NCBI GenBank assembly: GCA_018376905.1
Contig: JAHAAK010000006.1
Coordinates: 24,061 to 88,060, forward strand
Direction: 5' to 3'
Length of the DNA stretch: 64,000 nt
Source: Collinsella sp.
Lineage (GTDB): Bacteria; Actinomycetota; Coriobacteriia; Coriobacteriales; Coriobacteriaceae
Of the stretch, positions 26,273 through 33,623 are shown piece by piece. The position numbers and the translations under genes were made by a program. Under the pieces are notes generated by a model. That model made no database searches. It saw only the letters and a program-made list of their open reading frames with translations, and was not told where the DNA came from. Position 1 is the first letter of the stretch; every line of letters begins with the position of its first letter.

Positions 26273-27786
26273 TACAGCTCGCCTCCCTTCCCGGCAAAAT
26301 CGGGCGCGACGGAAAGCGCGGGCGCACCCGTGGCGGCATCGGCAAAGCCGCGCTCCAGGGCGCGGGCAAACGTGAGCAGCTGACGGTCCTTAAACGCCGG
26401 ACCCACCAGCTGAGCAGATACGGGCAGTTTGCTGTCCTCGCCCAGGCCCAGCGGCACCGAGATACCACCGTTGCCGCAAATGTTGAGCGAAATGGTGTAC
26501 AGGTCGGAGAGGTACATCTGCGTGGGGTCGCTGATCTCGCCAAACTTAAAGGCCGTGCGCGGCGAGGCGGGCATGAGGATGGTGTCTACCTTGGCATACG
26601 CGGCGTCGTAGTCCTGCGTGATGAGCGTGCGGGCCTTTTGCGCAGCGTAGTAGTACTTGTCGTACACGCCCGAGCTCAGCAGGTAGGCGCCGAGCATCTG
26701 ACGGCGCTTGGCCTCGGCACCAAAGCCGTGGGCGCGCGAAAGCGAGCTCTGGTCGGACAGGTTGGCGCAGCCCTCCTCCTGGTAGCCATAGCGAATGCCG
26801 TCGAAACGTGCCAGGTTGGAGAACGCCTCGGCCGGGCCGATGACGTAGTAGGCGGCGATGGCGGCATCCAGGTGCGGCAGGTCGACCTCGACCAGCTCGG
26901 CGCCCTGGTTCTGCAGCTCCTGGGCGGCGCGCTGAACAGCGGCCTTGACCTCGGGCGTCAGGCCCTCGGCCTCCATGAACGCGGGGATAATGCCCACGCG
27001 CTTGCCCTCGATGCTGTCGTTAAGATGCTCGGTAAAGTCGACGGCGCAATCCTGGCTGGTGCAGTCGTACGGATCGTGGCCCGCGCCGGTAAGCGCGTTC
27101 ATGGCTAGCGCGACATCCTCGACCGTGCGGCCGAAGGGTCCCACCTGGTCGAGCGACGAGCCAAAGGCAACCACGCCGTAACGGCTCACGGCGCCATACG
27201 TGGGCTTAAAGCCCACCACGCCGCACAGTGACGCCGGCTGGCGAATGGAGCCACCGGTGTCCGAGCCCAGCGAGAGCGCGACCTCGCCCGCGGCGACGGC
27301 GGCAGCGGAGCCGCCCGAGGAGCCGCCGGGCACGCGCTCGATATCCCAGGGGTTGTTGGTGCGGTGGAAGGCCGAGCTCTCGGTAGAGCTACCAAAGGCA
27401 AACTCGTCCATGTTGGCCTTGCCCATGGGCAGGCAGCCGGCATCGAGCATGCGCTGGACGCAGGTGGCGGTGTAGACGCTCTGGTAGTTCTCGAGCATGC
27501 GGGAAGCGCAGGTGGTGCGCGTACCCACGAGGTTCATGTTGTCCTTAATGGCCAGCGGCACGCCCGCGAGCGGGGGCAGCGGCTTGCCTGCGGCACGGTC
27601 GACATCCACGCGCGCGGCGGCCTCGAGCGCGAGCTCGGGCGCTACCTGCAGGAATGCCTGGACCCCGCCCTCGCGCGCCTCGATGGCGGCAAGGGAGGCC
27701 TGGGCCACCTCGGTAGCGGTAAAGTCGCCGGCGGCAACGCCCGCGGCGATCTGGGCGGCGGTAAGGGAATCGAAGCTCTGCGCCAT
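26272..27786 (-). CDS. gatA: Asp-tRNA(Asn)/Glu-tRNA(Gln) amidotransferase subunit A
   Basis: A 504-aa amidase of the GatCAB complex, releasing ammonia from glutamine. The amidase signature with Ser-cisSer-Lys triad is seen: VPLAIKDNMNLVGTRTTCAS (catalytic Lys), PGGSSGGSAAAVAAGEVALS and LGSDTGGSIRQPASLCGVVG (catalytic Ser). Length is standard. Its start overlaps the gatC stop codon and its stop overlaps the gatB start, so the three subunits are translationally coupled. Confidence 0.97.
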   Translation of the reverse strand: MAQSFDSLTAAQIAAGVAAGDFTATEVAQASLAAIEAREGGVQAFLQVAPELALEAAARVDVDRAAGKPLPPLAGVPLAIKDNMNLVGTRTTCASRMLENYQSVYTATCVQRMLDAGCLPMGKANMDEFAFGSSTESSAFHRTNNPWDIERVPGGSSGGSAAAVAAGEVALSLGSDTGGSIRQPASLCGVVGFKPTYGAVSRYGVVAFGSSLDQVGPFGRTVEDVALAMNALTGAGHDPYDCTSQDCAVDFTEHLNDSIEGKRVGIIPAFMEAEGLTPEVKAAVQRAAQELQNQGAELVEVDLPHLDAAIAAYYVIGPAEAFSNLARFDGIRYGYQEEGCANLSDQSSLSRAHGFGAEAKRRQMLGAYLLSSGVYDKYYYAAQKARTLITQDYDAAYAKVDTILMPASPRTAFKFGEISDPTQMYLSDLYTISLNICGNGGISVPLGLGEDSKLPVSAQLVGPAFKDRQLLTFARALERGFADAATGAPALSVAPDFAGKGGEL

Positions 27787-28097
27787 TACTCGCTCTCCCC
27801 CTCTCCCAAAATGGACGGCACGCGGAAGTAACGCTCGCGCACGCTGCCGGCGTTCTCGAGCGCGACGTCGAGCGGCAGATCGCGCTCGGGCTCGCGCAGG
27901 TCATCGCCCATCACGTTGGACAGGCTTCCGATGGGATGGAACGTGGGCTCCACGTCGGGCAAGTCATATTGCAAGACGGGCTCGAGCATCTGGACGGCAT
28001 CGTTCATGTAGGACGTCATCTGGGTGAGCTCGTCATCGGTCAGTGCGATCTTTGCGTACTCGGCGATGCCGCGCACGTCTTTCTCGCTGAGTGCCAT
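27786..28097 (-). CDS. gatC: Asp-tRNA(Asn)/Glu-tRNA(Gln) amidotransferase subunit C
   Basis: A 103-aa subunit that wraps around GatA and stabilises the complex. Typical features are VRGIAEYAKIALTDDEL, the YMNDAVQMLEPVL helix and the C-terminal YFRVPSIL. Start ATG at 28097 is preceded by GGGAGC; an ATG six codons upstream is possible. First gene of the gatCAB operon. Confidence 0.95.
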   Translation of the reverse strand: MALSEKDVRGIAEYAKIALTDDELTQMTSYMNDAVQMLEPVLQYDLPDVEPTFHPIGSLSNVMGDDLREPERDLPLDVALENAGSVRERYFRVPSILGEGESE

Positions 28098-28213
28098 AGG
28101 CGCTCCCTTCCGCATAACAGTTAAACCGCTCTAGTATACAAGGCAACGCCGCTTGGAGCAGATGCTTTACCTAAATGCAGCGAAAACGTAACGAGGGCGG
28201 CGGCTGACAGGCG

Positions 28214-28251
28214 GCGGGCTGGCGGTTTTGTAGCGAAAACCGCCAGCCCGC
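28214..28251. repeat. 16-bp inverted repeat upstream of gatC
   Basis: GCGGGCTGGCGGTTTT (28214-28229) pairs perfectly with AAAACCGCCAGCCCGC (28236-28251), six-base loop. The gap 28098-28400 between gatC and the sortase gene contains this and two further palindromes in a row, plus little else. Confidence 0.75.
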
Positions 28252-28282
28252 AACGAAAACCGTCTCGCCCACAACGAAAGGC

Positions 28283-28337
28283 ATCACAACATTCGACGCT
28301 TTTCGTCCAAATCGCGATTTTCATCGAATGTTGTGAT
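28283..28337. repeat. Palindromic repeat family C, copy 1
   Basis: ATCACAACATTCGA and TCGAATGTTGTGAT pair perfectly around a 27-base centre. Other copies lie at 38609, 42739 and 43978. Confidence 0.85.
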
Positions 28338-28352
28338 GGTTTGGAAGTCCCG

Positions 28353-28387
28353 ACCACCACAAAGGTGCCTGTCCCCTTTGTGGTGGT
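28353..28387. repeat. Palindromic repeat family A, copy 1
   Basis: ACCACCACAAAGG and CCTTTGTGGTGGT pair perfectly; the loop contains TGCCTGTCC. Ends 13 bases before the sortase stop codon on the minus strand. Other copies are at 38543, 40128 and 56319. Confidence 0.85.
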
Positions 28388-28400
28388 TCTGGAGAATGTC

Positions 28401-29339
28401 CTATGCCGAGGCCTTGGCCTTGCGGCGCTTGCGGACCGCGTGGATCACGATGTCCAGCAGCAACAGCACAATGGCTACGACCACGATGAGCACGGCAAAC
28501 TCGCGCTTGCCCCAGTGGCGACCGGCCAGCGATTTTTGCTTGTCGACGTCCTTTTTGCTGTACTTGGTGCGCACGCAATGCACCAGCAGGCGATGGTCGT
28601 TCACGCCGTAGGGCGTGCAGGTGACGAGCGTCACCTTGTCGGCGCCGGGCTCGATGGTTAGCGACTCCATCTCCTCGGGCAGCACCACCTCGGAGTCCAC
28701 CATCTTGTAGGCGAGCGTCTTGTTCATGGTGTGCAGCAACACCAGGTCGCCGGGCTCCAGCGAGTGGATGTCGTCGAACATGCTCAGGTTGCGCATGCCC
28801 GAGTGCGCGGTGAGCACGCAATGAGTCGAGGTGCCGCCCACCGGCAGGCTCGTGCCCTCCAGGTGGCCGACGCCCGCCATAAGGACTTCTTCGCTCGTGC
28901 CGTGGTAGATGGGCATGCTCACGTCGATGGAGGGAATCTCGACCCAGCTCATCATGGGGTCGCGGTCAAAGATGAGCTGCTGAGCGTAGGGCTCGATCTG
29001 GTCGGCGGGAAGCTCGGTGGCCTCGCCCGCCAGCTGCTCGTTATAGGAGCGCGCCTGAAGCAGGATGCGCTCGCGCTCCTCGGCAGACAGCGCGTCCACG
29101 GTGCTGGACACCGTGCTGATCTGGTTGAACACGCCCGAGGCCTCGAGCCGGTCCAAGATCCACGGCCAGGTCATAAGGCCCACGCCAATAAGAATGATGA
29201 CGATGGTGATGAGACGGTCGGCCCAGCGCGGCAGTCGCTTGCGGCGGCGCTTGGGCTTTGGTTGAGGTTTGGGCTGAGGGCTTGAGCCGCCGTTGTCCGC
29301 GGCGTTACTGCTCTTCATATGTTTGGCGCCCTGCACCAT
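28401..29339 (-). CDS. Class C (pilus-assembly) sortase
   Basis: A 312-aa membrane transpeptidase that joins pilin subunits. After a Pro/Lys-rich cytoplasmic start, one membrane segment spans about residues 42-60. The catalytic residues are His179 (LTAHSGM), Cys241 (TLVTCTPYG) and Arg250 (HRLLV). FDRDPMMSW (about 124-132) may be the lid that closes the active site in class C sortases. A second membrane helix and a basic tail end the protein, as usual for this class. RBS GAGGAG precedes the ATG. It is downstream of three cell-wall-anchored pilus proteins but separated from them by a strong terminator, so it probably has its own promoter. Confidence 0.93.
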   Translation of the reverse strand: MVQGAKHMKSSNAADNGGSSPQPKPQPKPKRRRKRLPRWADRLITIVIILIGVGLMTWPWILDRLEASGVFNQISTVSSTVDALSAEERERILLQARSYNEQLAGEATELPADQIEPYAQQLIFDRDPMMSWVEIPSIDVSMPIYHGTSEEVLMAGVGHLEGTSLPVGGTSTHCVLTAHSGMRNLSMFDDIHSLEPGDLVLLHTMNKTLAYKMVDSEVVLPEEMESLTIEPGADKVTLVTCTPYGVNDHRLLVHCVRTKYSKKDVDKQKSLAGRHWGKREFAVLIVVVAIVLLLLDIVIHAVRKRRKAKASA

Positions 29340-29404
29340 CGCCGGTCACTCCTCTACAACTCAAGTTGTCTGAACAAATAATAGCCGATTAGCGAGCTCA
29401 TGCG

Positions 29405-29435
29405 CTGCGCAACGCAGCCTGGCAGCATTGCGCAG
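29405..29435. repeat. Small hairpin upstream of the sortase gene
   Basis: CTGCGCAA (29405-29412) and TTGCGCAG (29428-29435) form an 8-bp inverted repeat, about 65-95 bases upstream of the sortase start, where its promoter should lie. Function unknown. Confidence 0.4.
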
Positions 29436-29468
29436 TGCAAGTATGGGCCCGCATTTGAGTTTTCAAAA

Positions 29469-29498
29469 TATCCCGAATCGGCTGGGCGATTCGGGATA
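29469..29498. promoter_or_regulatory. 11-bp palindrome upstream of the sortase gene
   Basis: TATCCCGAATC (29469-29479) and GATTCGGGATA (29488-29498) pair perfectly. On the plus strand its right arm runs into TACAAT, a good -10 sequence, so it could be an operator for a short RNA read towards the 29572-29602 hairpin, or control sortase on the minus strand. Confidence 0.45.
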
Positions 29499-29571
29499 CA
29501 ATGGCAATAGAAAACGATGCATCCCGCGTAAGTGTTCGAAAGCGCGGGCGGCCTAGTTTTCTGGTTTTGTT

Positions 29572-29602
29572 AAATGCCCGGGCCTCTAACCCCGGGCATT
29601 CT
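29572..29602. terminator. Bidirectional hairpin at the end of the 50-aa gene
   Basis: AATGCCCGGG and CCCGGGCATT (with a 7-8 base loop) end at the stop codon of the small minus-strand gene. The plus strand continues CTTATTTG, the minus strand TTAACAAAACC, so termination is possible in either direction. Confidence 0.6.
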
Positions 29603-29754
29603 TATTTGCGCTTGTTGCAGCGCAAATGCCTTCTACCGTCCGCACCGCGCGTGCGCCTACGGACCTTAAACCGAACCTCATACGAGTCAAGAAACGCGAT
29701 GACGAACGAGCCTACCGCCGCGAGGGCGGCGAGCGCGTTAAGGAATTTCAGCAT
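29602..29754 (-). CDS. 50-aa single-pass membrane protein
   Basis: A short protein starting MLKFLNALAALAAVGSFVIA, one clear membrane helix, followed by FLDSYEVRFKVRRRTRG and a strongly basic end. The start is supported by GGAGGT seven bases upstream, a very good RBS. The shape recalls small holin-like or type I toxin peptides, but I recognise no family with confidence; it could also be an accessory of the pilus machinery, as it sits between the pilin operon and the sortase gene. The downstream hairpin works in both directions and the opposite strand has a promoter-like site, an arrangement seen in type I toxin-antitoxin loci. Confidence 0.55.
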   Translation of the reverse strand: MLKFLNALAALAAVGSFVIAFLDSYEVRFKVRRRTRGADGRRHLRCNKRK

Positions 29755-29920
29755 TTGGGGACCTCCGATCGAGTCGTCGGCCGCCCGCGCACGGGATGCG
29801 TCGCAAGGGTATTTTACTGCGAGCACTCGCACTTACAGCTGGTAAACGCAATATTTGCAAACATCTGTTCGATATTCATATGCTTGATCCATCGGGCAAT
29901 GGAGGGTGGCTACGTTGTCC

Positions 29921-29959
29921 AAAAAAAACGGGGCAGACTCCAGTGCGAAGTCTGCCCCG
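29921..29959 (-). terminator. Strong terminator of the pilin operon
   Basis: On the minus strand CGGGGCAGAC and GTCTGCCCCG form a perfect 10-bp stem followed by eight T. It lies about 100 nt after the last pilin stop codon. The surrounding 305-base gap (29755-30059) shows no other clear feature. Confidence 0.93.
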
Positions 29960-30059
29960 AAAAGAGAATGGCAAAGCAAGAACGTGGATGGACGAGAAAA
30001 GTGTCCGCAAGTCTCATGGCCATCACATCCCACCTGCCAAAGGGATGGGTGAGCGAGCG

Positions 30060-31838
30060 TTACTCCTGCTCGGACTCCTCAGCCTGCTTACGGCTGCGGA
30101 TGAGGTGCGCCACGCCGATGCACAGCACCGCGCCGCCAGCGATCCAAGTGAACGTCACGCCGTTAAGACCGGTGAGCGGGAGGTTGGAACCCTTCTCATC
30201 GATGACGGTGAGGTGCACCTTGCCGTCAGCTGCCTCGGTTTTAGTTTTAGCCACCTTGACGAGATTCGTATCGGTACCAGGAGCAGGAGTGCAGCCCGGG
30301 TTAACCACAGTCTTATCGTCTGCCGGAAGCGTCCCACGAGTAATGGTGAACTTGATGCCAGCGCTGTGGGAGTTGTTATATCCAGGCGCCGGCTTGACCT
30401 CCGCAAGGACGTAAGCACCCTCATCAAGACCGACAACGTTAATCTTGCCGTTTGCGTCGGTCGTCAGTTTGGCCTGCTCGCTATTCTTCGTCTTGGTACC
30501 ATCCGCCTTGATATAGTTATCGGTATCGCCCCGCTCCTGCAGCGTGAACTCAACGCCCTCGAGCCCCTTAGTTTCGTCATCGGAGCCCACCTTGATGACA
30601 TCGATGCCATAGGTGTAGTCATAAGCAGGGTGCTCAACCGTGGTGCCATTGTCGGAAGATTGCGGGTCATCGGAATAAGAGTGCGGGTTGTTGGAATAAG
30701 TCAGGGTAACCTTGTTCTTTTGCGGCATACCGGCCAAACCCTGGAAGTCAGCCTCCATCACTCCGCTTTTGAAAATCTTTGAAGAGTCGAGCTTGGCTTT
30801 ATACTCAACAGTCACCTTGGTGTCCGCATTAAAGGTGACAGGACCGCTCGAGCACGTGCACGCCTTGAGGTTCGTAAAGACCACCTTGAGTACATTGTTC
30901 TCGTAAGTAGCGTCATAACCCGACGTTACTTCGTCGCCATTGATCTGTACAGTAACTTTAGGTTTATCCGTATCGTCCATGAGTTCGGCAGACATAGAAC
31001 CAGGTAACTCGTCCTTGAACTCGTAATAATACTTATCGTAGGTGTTGATATTGCTCGCAACCGTACCGGTGAGCTGATAGTCGATAAACTGATCCATTCC
31101 GGAGTCAGCTGCCTTGTTAGGGTTATCGAACGAGCCGAAATCGCTGCCATCTTTGTCATCCATGACGGCCTTGGTCACGTTGGGGACGCTCTTCTTGGGG
31201 GCCGCTTTAACGTCAGAGCCACCGACGATGGTGAAGATCGGTGAGGTGTACGCGTCGGTATTGCCATCAGTACCGCTAGTCTTACCGGGCGCATCGGTCA
31301 CGAAAAGCCAGTAGCCATGTTCCAGATTCTCAAAGTTACCCTTGCTGGAATTGCTTGGCTGTGTCCAAGTGAGCGTCTTGTTCCCCTCCAAGGCCTCGGC
31401 AATCAAGTCCAGAACCGTGCCATTATCAACCGCCGTATTCTTTCCGACATTCAAGCCCTGAGCTCGATTAATGAACTCAGCCCACGTCTGGGCGTCATCA
31501 TTTACGTCAGGTACTCCAGGAACGTCTTTGAGTGCAGTCGTAACGAGGGTTTTCACATTACCCGGAGCCCACTGAATATCAGAAAGAGTCTTGGCGGCCG
31601 AATCATCCCAACCATCGCTCTTCTTGTCCTGCGTGATCTTCGCGGTAAAGATCTGGATGCCCTTGAAAGATGTGGCATATTCAGTGTCAGGGTCAGTGAT
31701 AAACACCTTGCCCTTCTCCGTAGCCACCGTTGGCACACCCGCAGCAAACGCCATCGTGACCGGGGCCATGACGCCGCCGAAGCTCAGCGCTGCTGTGAGG
31801 CCGGCGGTTACTGCCAGGCGTGCGATGTTCTTGTTCAT
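30060..31838 (-). CDS. Major pilin-type LPxTG protein (SpaA/D2 domains)
   Basis: A 592-aa secreted, wall-anchored subunit. A signal peptide covers about residues 1-31 (MNKNIARLAVTAGLTAALSF start). A fimbrial D2 isopeptide domain lies in the middle (DQFIDYQLTGTVASNINTYD), then a SpaA/Cna-B domain with an E-box-like YVLAEVKPAPGY. VPNVTKAVMDD probably contains the lysine joined by the sortase. The sorting signal LPLTG (553-557) is followed by a membrane helix and a charged tail. Start at 31838 is chosen for the signal peptide and GAGGAAAG upstream. It is the third gene of the pilus operon and the best candidate for the pilus backbone. Confidence 0.9.
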   Translation of the reverse strand: MNKNIARLAVTAGLTAALSFGGVMAPVTMAFAAGVPTVATEKGKVFITDPDTEYATSFKGIQIFTAKITQDKKSDGWDDSAAKTLSDIQWAPGNVKTLVTTALKDVPGVPDVNDDAQTWAEFINRAQGLNVGKNTAVDNGTVLDLIAEALEGNKTLTWTQPSNSSKGNFENLEHGYWLFVTDAPGKTSGTDGNTDAYTSPIFTIVGGSDVKAAPKKSVPNVTKAVMDDKDGSDFGSFDNPNKAADSGMDQFIDYQLTGTVASNINTYDKYYYEFKDELPGSMSAELMDDTDKPKVTVQINGDEVTSGYDATYENNVLKVVFTNLKACTCSSGPVTFNADTKVTVEYKAKLDSSKIFKSGVMEADFQGLAGMPQKNKVTLTYSNNPHSYSDDPQSSDNGTTVEHPAYDYTYGIDVIKVGSDDETKGLEGVEFTLQERGDTDNYIKADGTKTKNSEQAKLTTDANGKINVVGLDEGAYVLAEVKPAPGYNNSHSAGIKFTITRGTLPADDKTVVNPGCTPAPGTDTNLVKVAKTKTEAADGKVHLTVIDEKGSNLPLTGLNGVTFTWIAGGAVLCIGVAHLIRSRKQAEESEQE

Positions 31839-31928
31839 GTGCGTCTTCTTTCCTCTGCTTTCTACTTCGTAACTCATTCGATCTGTCATCATCTGTCTGT
31901 GTCTTAGCATCTACTTCGCTACGTCTCG

Positions 31929-31947
31929 CCCCGCTCTCTGTGGGGCT
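31929..31947 (-). repeat. Short hairpin between two pilin genes
   Basis: GCCCC and GGGGC with a 9-base centre lie in the 114-base spacer between the minor and the major pilin genes. It may protect the downstream mRNA or reduce read-through; there is no T tract. Confidence 0.4.
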
Positions 31948-31952
31948 GTCAG

Positions 31953-33623
31953 CTACTCTTTATGGCTGCCACCTCCCCGCTTGACCAGGAGCGCGACCAC
32001 GATGAGCGCGGCTCCGGCGACCGCAACAGCGGCCGCGGCGTACATTGCCATATCGCCAGTCGAGGGCATAAAGCCTCCGGTGGTAATGCTAGGGGGTGTG
32101 CCGGTGGGCGTGTTGATGAGCGACGCCTCCAGGCTGCCCGTCGACCCGTCCGCGCTGTCGGCGCGCAGGGGCGACTCGGCCGTGATGGCGAGCTTGGGCT
32201 TGGCGGCGGCCACCTGGTCGACGTCCAGGCCCTCGGCCTTGACCGTCACGGAGCGCGTGCCCTCAAAGGCGGTGTAGCCCTTGGGCGCCTTGAGCTCGCG
32301 GACCTCCAGCTTGCCCGAGTCCACGCCCGAGACGGTCACGCGGCCGTCCTCGCCCGTGGTGACGGTGGCCTTGCCCTCCGCATCCCACGTGCCGTCGGCC
32401 GACAGCGTGCGGCCGCGGTCGTCGGTGATGCTCAGGACCGCCCCGGCAAGCGGCTTGTCGCCGTCGCTGCCGCGCTTGGTGAGCGCGAGATCCCAGGTGT
32501 AGGCGCACGCGTCATCGCTCGGCGTGCGGGTGAAGCCGGCGTCGCCGGACTGGTCGGCAAAGGGAGAGCGCGGGTAGCGCAGGTAGACCTCGTTGGGGTT
32601 GCCCTTCGCGATGCCGTGGCTGCATGCGCTGTTGAGCGGTGCGTTGTACACGGCGACCACGCGGGCGCCCGCGGCGAAGGCGTCGGCCCCGCCGAGCGCG
32701 GCAATCAGGTCGCCGGTGCGCACGGTGAAGGTCTTACCGTCGGCCGCTACCTTGGTGGCGCACTGGGCCGTGATGTCGGTCCAGCCCTTCGCGGGCTCGG
32801 CGCCGACGCGGCCGTCCTTACCGGTTGAGACGGCGTCGAAGCCGCCGTCCGCGCCCGCCGCCACGTACACGCGCATGCTCGCGGTGACCTTGGAGGGGTC
32901 GAGTCCCGCGCTCATGGTGTCGACGAACTGCACCGTATAGGTGTCGTAGGCCGTGAGCCCCGCCGGGACCGTGACAGAGAGGCGCCAGTACAGGTCGTCG
33001 GCGACCGTGGCGTCGGCGGCCTTCTGCCAGGCGGCGGTGCTGTCCTCCAGCACATGCTTGGAGACCTTGGGCGTCGCGGCCTTGGGCTTGACGGTGACGG
33101 CGCTGCCGCCGACCAGGGCCATGATCGGCGCGGTGCCGGCCTCGCCCTGGGCGATGACGTCGTCGTCGGCAACGATGAGCCAGTAGCCGCAGGGCAGCTC
33201 GGCCGCCGTGCCCGCGTTAAGGGCCACGGGCATGGCGCCAGAGCTCTGGAGAGAACGAGCGAGCCGTGCGCTCAGCGCGCTCGTAAGGTGGGAATCGGTG
33301 TTGAGCCACTCGGCAGCTTCCTGCGCGGTGGTCTGGGAATTGGGCATGCTGGCGCTGTGCAGCACAGGCAGCGCGGCGTCGCGCACGGTGTCGCTTGCCC
33401 AGGCGAGGTCGGTGGCAATCTTGGCGTCGCTGTCGCCGTCGACGACGTTGGCGCTAATGATCTGGTAGGCGTCGTAGCTGCGCGCCACGGTGCCGCCCAC
33501 CGTGATGGAACCGGTCAAGGTCGGCGCGGCCTGCGCGGATGCGGGGAACACAACCGCGCAGGTGCCGACCAGGAGGGCAAGCAGCGCAAACAAGATCGGG
33601 AAGGAGCAAACTTTCTTATTCAC
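31953..33623 (-). CDS. Minor pilin with MPSTG sorting signal
   Basis: A 556-aa secreted, wall-anchored protein. The signal peptide runs to about residue 35 (FPASAQA). A D2-type domain (LYWRLSVTVPAGLTAYDTYT) follows a likely pilin lysine in TPKVSKHVLED, and a SpaA/Cna-B domain near the end has the E-box LEVRELKAPKGY. The sorting motif reads MPSTG (519-523), with Met in place of the usual Leu. A membrane helix and KRGGGSHKE tail follow. The GTG start at 33623 overlaps the end of the adhesin gene by eight bases, with GGAGGT seven bases upstream. Likely a base or accessory pilin. Confidence 0.87.
   Translation of the reverse strand: MNKKVCSFPILFALLALLVGTCAVVFPASAQAAPTLTGSITVGGTVARSYDAYQIISANVVDGDSDAKIATDLAWASDTVRDAALPVLHSASMPNSQTTAQEAAEWLNTDSHLTSALSARLARSLQSSGAMPVALNAGTAAELPCGYWLIVADDDVIAQGEAGTAPIMALVGGSAVTVKPKAATPKVSKHVLEDSTAAWQKAADATVADDLYWRLSVTVPAGLTAYDTYTVQFVDTMSAGLDPSKVTASMRVYVAAGADGGFDAVSTGKDGRVGAEPAKGWTDITAQCATKVAADGKTFTVRTGDLIAALGGADAFAAGARVVAVYNAPLNSACSHGIAKGNPNEVYLRYPRSPFADQSGDAGFTRTPSDDACAYTWDLALTKRGSDGDKPLAGAVLSITDDRGRTLSADGTWDAEGKATVTTGEDGRVTVSGVDSGKLEVRELKAPKGYTAFEGTRSVTVKAEGLDVDQVAAAKPKLAITAESPLRADSADGSTGSLEASLINTPTGTPPSITTGGFMPSTGDMAMYAAAAVAVAGAALIVVALLVKRGGGSHKE

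Noticed and set aside
28283..28387. Possible CRISPR-like repeats
   Set aside because: Palindromes A and C are single copies at scattered loci without regular spacers or cas genes.
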